The notes under the pieces are model-generated. The model had not been told where the DNA came from. It ran no database searches and worked only from the letters and a program-made list of their open reading frames with translations. Of a DNA stretch of 6,604 nucleotides, positions 4,386-6,604 are shown piece after piece. Location of the stretch: contig DOUP01000130.1 in the NCBI GenBank assembly GCA_003520545.1, forward strand, positions 1-6,604. Direction: 5' to 3'. The DNA comes from Maritimibacter sp. Lineage in GTDB: Bacteria; Pseudomonadota; Alphaproteobacteria; Rhodobacterales; Rhodobacteraceae. The position numbers and the translations under genes were made by a program. Position 1 is the first letter of the stretch, and each line of letters starts with the position of its first letter.

Positions 4386-6352
4386 AGCACGAAGTCGGAC
4401 GCGGTCAGGGTCATGTGCGCCCCGACATCGACCGTGTAGCGATCCCCGAAGGGGACAAGCTCGCCACCAAGGATGATCGACATGTCGGCGATGGCGTCAC
4501 CGTCCGTATCGGCCTCGATCACGGTTCCGCTTCGGTTGTGCAGATACCGCAACTCGCCCGCAGCGCCCGAGAACGCGGCGTCGCCAATGAAGACGAAAGC
4601 GTCGTCGATCCCCGGCGTCGTCTTGTCCGCGTCGATGGCGGAAAAGTCGAAGTGGTCCTCGCCCGGATCGAAATCGCCGATCCAGTCGAGACCACCATCC
4701 TCGTAGGCGACCGAGTCGGTTTCGTCCCGGTAGATGAAGATGTCGGCTCCGGCACCGGCCCAAATGGTATCGCCACGCGCGCCGCCCGTGATCGTGTCGT
4801 CACCCCAACCGGCGTAGATCTTGTCCCGTGCCCCGCCGCCGTCGATCACGTCGTCACCCGGCCCGCCGTCGAGACTGTCGATCCCGCGTCCGCCAAGCAG
4901 GGTGTCGTTTCCGACCCCGCCGGTGAGCGAGTCATGCCCATAGCCACCCGACAGGAAATCGTCGCCCTTGCCGCCGAAAAGCGCGTCGTAGCCGTCGCCG
5001 CCGAACAGCCGGTCGTCACCTTGGCGGGCGATGATAACGTCGTTCCAGTTGGTGCCGACCAGGACCTCGCTCAACTCGGTTGCCCAGATGACGACGGGCG
5101 CCGCGCGAAGATCGAAGATCTGGCTGCGCACCGCCGCGTCCGGGTCGTCACCGTTCGTCTCTGCGCCGTTCGACTCGTCCGACCATCCGATCACCACGCG
5201 CCCGTCGGTGAGTTGGGCCAGGCTGACCGCGCCCTGATCGCCGGTGGTCACGTCGTTGGCGATGAACTCGTCGCCCCATTTCGTCCCGTTCGCGCGGAAG
5301 ACCTGCGCACGGATCGCGGTGCCGGAGGCGTCTCCGCTGGCATCTTCCCACGCCACGAGGAACCGGCCGTCCTCCATCGCGCGCACTTCGGCCCCGCCCT
5401 GGTCGCCCGCGGTTGTGGAATTGGCGAGCCGTTCGGGCGAGATTGCCGTGCCGGTTTCGTCGAAAACCCTGAGCCGGATCGAGGTGCCTGAAGCATCATC
5501 GCCCGCGGTCTCGACCCCACCCGAGGCATCGGTCCAGACGGCGACGAAGTGACCGCCGACCAAACCGGTGACGGAGACATCGGTCTGGTCGCCCGTGGTT
5601 ACGGAATTCACCGCGAACTCGGCCCCGAGGGGAAAGCCGGAGGACGACAGGATCTGGCCGCGCAGACCCGAGCCGGATGTATCGGACCCGGTGGCGCTGT
5701 CGTCAGCGAAGAGCGCGACCAGGCGGTCCGCGCCAAGAGCCGCAAGCCGACCGGGGCCCTGGTTGCCCGCGACGGTGGTGTTGATCAGGACGTCAGACCC
5801 GGCGCGCGTGCCGTCCGGGTTCAGGACCACGACGCGCATCGCGGTGCCCAGCGTGTCGCCGCCCGATTGCGAGCCATCCATGTAGCTCACCACGATCTGC
5901 CCGTTGGGCAGGATGAGCACGTCGGGCTGGCTCTGGCCCGACGCCGTGATGCCGTTGACCAGCATTTCGCCCCCGTCCGCCAGCCCGTCCGCCGTGAACC
6001 GCTGGAACCGGATCGCCGTGCCGGAAGCGTCATCCCCTGCCGTGTTCGCCCCCACCGAGCCGTCAGTCCAGACAGCGACGAAGCCGCCGTCGTCGGTCGC
6101 GGCGAGGCGCTGGGCCTCCTGCGTGCCGGTGGTGGCGGTGTTCACCTCGATTGCCGCACTGACCCGACTCCCGTCCGGGTCGAATATCTGCACCCGAAGG
6201 CCGATGTCCGGATCGCTCCCCTCGCCCGAGGCGTCGCGATAGGCGATTGCATAGCGGCCACCGGCAAGCGCTACGACGTCAGGGCCTGATTGGGGGCCGG
6301 TCACGACCGCGTTGACGAGCGATCCCTCCGCCCAAGGGGTGAAACTGCTCAT
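4382..6352 (-). CDS. RTX calcium-binding protein with seven N-terminal repeats, probable type I secretion substrate
   Basis: A 656-residue, very acidic protein with no N-terminal signal peptide. Residues 11-424 are seven diverged repeats of 55-62 residues, each with a VN-x-TTAGDQ-like opening, a DGxFVVAWxD-like strand and an IRxQxFDxxG-like strand; seven units suggest a seven-bladed propeller. Residues 433-540 are twelve in-phase GGxGxDxUx nonapeptides, which bind Ca2+ and fold after export. Residues 541-656 resemble the serralysin C-terminal domain, with IGDFDPGEDHFDFSAID and a Ca-loop-like DTDGD (615-619), ending Asp-Phe-Val-Leu as in type I secretion signals. No catalytic domain is recognised; adhesin, surface or matrix roles are possible. 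The start is secure: an in-frame TGA at 6367-6365 leaves no start codon other than the ATG at 6352. That ATG overlaps the upstream RTX gene's stop (ATGA), implying translational coupling. The exporter genes are not in the window. Confidence 0.93.
   Translation of the reverse strand: MSSFTPWAEGSLVNAVVTGPQSGPDVVALAGGRYAIAYRDASGEGSDPDIGLRVQIFDPDGSRVSAAIEVNTATTGTQEAQRLAATDDGGFVAVWTDGSVGANTAGDDASGTAIRFQRFTADGLADGGEMLVNGITASGQSQPDVLILPNGQIVVSYMDGSQSGGDTLGTAMRVVVLNPDGTRAGSDVLINTTVAGNQGPGRLAALGADRLVALFADDSATGSDTSGSGLRGQILSSSGFPLGAEFAVNSVTTGDQTDVSVTGLVGGHFVAVWTDASGGVETAGDDASGTSIRLRVFDETGTAISPERLANSTTAGDQGGAEVRAMEDGRFLVAWEDASGDASGTAIRAQVFRANGTKWGDEFIANDVTTGDQGAVSLAQLTDGRVVIGWSDESNGAETNGDDPDAAVRSQIFDLRAAPVVIWATELSEVLVGTNWNDVIIARQGDDRLFGGDGYDALFGGKGDDFLSGGYGHDSLTGGVGNDTLLGGRGIDSLDGGPGDDVIDGGGARDKIYAGWGDDTITGGARGDTIWAGAGADIFIYRDETDSVAYEDGGLDWIGDFDPGEDHFDFSAIDADKTTPGIDDAFVFIGDAAFSGAAGELRYLHNRSGTVIEADTDGDAIADMSIILGGELVPFGDRYTVDVGAHMTLTASDFVL
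4733..5056 (-). repeat. Twelve in-phase RTX nonapeptide repeats (27-base units) inside the RTX gene
   Basis: These bases encode residues 433-540, exactly twelve units of nine residues. Clear units include GGDGYDALF, GGKGDDFLS, GGYGHDSLT, GGVGNDTLL and GGPGDDVID. The first two and last four units deviate more (for example AGWGDDTIT and GGARGDTIW). Such arrays form a calcium-loaded parallel beta-roll. Confidence 0.93.
5081..6322 (-). repeat. Seven tandem repeats of about 180 bases encoding the N-terminal domain of the RTX protein
   Basis: Residues 11-424 divide into seven units beginning near residues 11, 69, 131, 190, 247, 309 and 364. Units 2 and 5 are the most alike: FVAVWTD at 91-97 and 270-276, then AGDDASGT at 105-112 and 283-290, followed by AIR or SIR. 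The similarity is visible in the DNA as well (about 5466-5550 against 6011-6085). This points to internal duplication. Assignment as propeller blades is an inference from repeat number and length. Confidence 0.75.
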
Positions 6353-6604
6353 AGGAAGAAGTCTTCAGCGGTAAGAGCGTGCACGCCGTTGAGCAAAATC
6401 TCCAGATCGGCGCTCCCGTCGCCGTCAGCGTCGCCCTGGACCAAGGTCCAGTTCCGACCGGTCTGGACCCGAAGCTCGCCGGCTGTACCCGAAAAACCGG
6501 CGCTGCCCACGAAGGCGAAGGCGTCGTTGGCGCCGGTCAGGAGGTTCGCGTCCAGATCGGAGAGGTCGATCAGGTCGACACCGGCCTCGAAGTCCGCAAT
6601 CGTG
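6349..6604 (-). CDS. Second RTX-type protein, C-terminal 84 residues only
   Basis: The 3' end of a gene entering from the right edge. The visible residues match the C-terminal domain of the neighbouring RTX protein: IADFEAGVDLIDLSDLDAN against IGDFDPGEDHFDFSAIDAD, then NDAFAFVGSAGFSGTAGELR against DDAFVFIGDAAFSGAAGELR. A DADGDGSAD segment resembles a calcium-binding EF-hand loop. It ends Asp-Phe-Phe-Leu, consistent with a type I secretion signal. It lacks about 15 residues (near ELVPFGDRYTVDVGAH) present just before the terminus of its neighbour. Nonapeptide repeats are expected further right but are not seen here. Its TGA (6351-6349) overlaps the ATG of the next RTX gene, so the two form an operon with this one first. 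The remainder of the protein, and any enzymatic domain, is outside the window. Confidence 0.9.
   Translation of the reverse strand, partial: TIADFEAGVDLIDLSDLDANLLTGANDAFAFVGSAGFSGTAGELRVQTGRNWTLVQGDADGDGSADLEILLNGVHALTAEDFFL

Noticed and set aside
4733..5056. Periodic 27-base repeats as a CRISPR-like or minisatellite array
   Set aside because: The periodicity is fully explained by in-frame RTX nonapeptide codons; there are no identical repeats separated by unique spacers.
4352..6289. Plus-strand open frames of 379 and 246 codons (4352-5491, 5549-6289) opposite the RTX gene
   Set aside because: Their composition mirrors the repetitive Asp/Gly codons of the RTX gene on the other strand. The first would also overlap the end of the sirtuin gene. 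No protein-like motifs.

Overview
The window looks like chromosomal DNA of a GC-rich alphaproteobacterium, most likely a marine member of the Rhodobacterales (Roseobacter group). This rests on base composition, the style of the proteins (a Pfk-2-like sugar kinase, a small four-cysteine exported protein of a type I recall from this order, large acidic RTX proteins with a serralysin-like C-terminus) and the compact gene packing. It is an inference from protein style; no rRNA or other definitive marker is present.

Layout, left to right. (1) 1-1123, minus: 5' part of lepA (elongation factor 4), running off the left edge. (2) 1124-1339: divergent intergenic region. (3) 1340-2287, plus: a PfkB-family phosphofructokinase close to E. 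coli Pfk-2. (4) 2360-2680, plus: a small exported protein with four cysteines. (5) 2677-3123, minus: a low-molecular-weight protein tyrosine phosphatase, preceded by (6) 3162-3587, minus: a small four-helix membrane protein; these two probably form an operon. (7) 3588-3689: a divergent regulatory region with a cluster of GGTTC/GAACC half-sites. (8) 3690-4385, plus: a CobB-type sirtuin. (9) 4382-6352, minus: a complete 656-residue RTX protein with seven N-terminal repeats of about 60 residues, twelve nonapeptide calcium-binding repeats and a serralysin-like C-terminal domain. (10) 6349-6604, minus: the C-terminal end of a second, related RTX protein whose stop codon overlaps the start of the first.

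Genes 1 to 8 are mostly housekeeping or regulatory: translation, sugar phosphorylation, phosphotyrosine removal and lysine deacylation. They do not obviously form one pathway. The right-hand third is an accessory secretion locus: two tandem, translationally coupled RTX proteins, both lacking an N-terminal signal peptide and ending in Asp-Phe-X-Leu, as expected of type I secretion substrates. The ABC exporter and membrane-fusion protein are not in the window.

No tRNA, rRNA, insertion sequence, CRISPR array or convincing terminator was found. Both convergent gene pairs end in four-base overlaps of their stop codons, so there is no room for a conventional terminator between them. The most notable points are the coupled RTX pair, the likely seven-bladed propeller-RTX architecture, the altered NXXE motif of the kinase, and the palindrome-rich region upstream of the sirtuin. 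I did not find evidence for a wholly new type of system.
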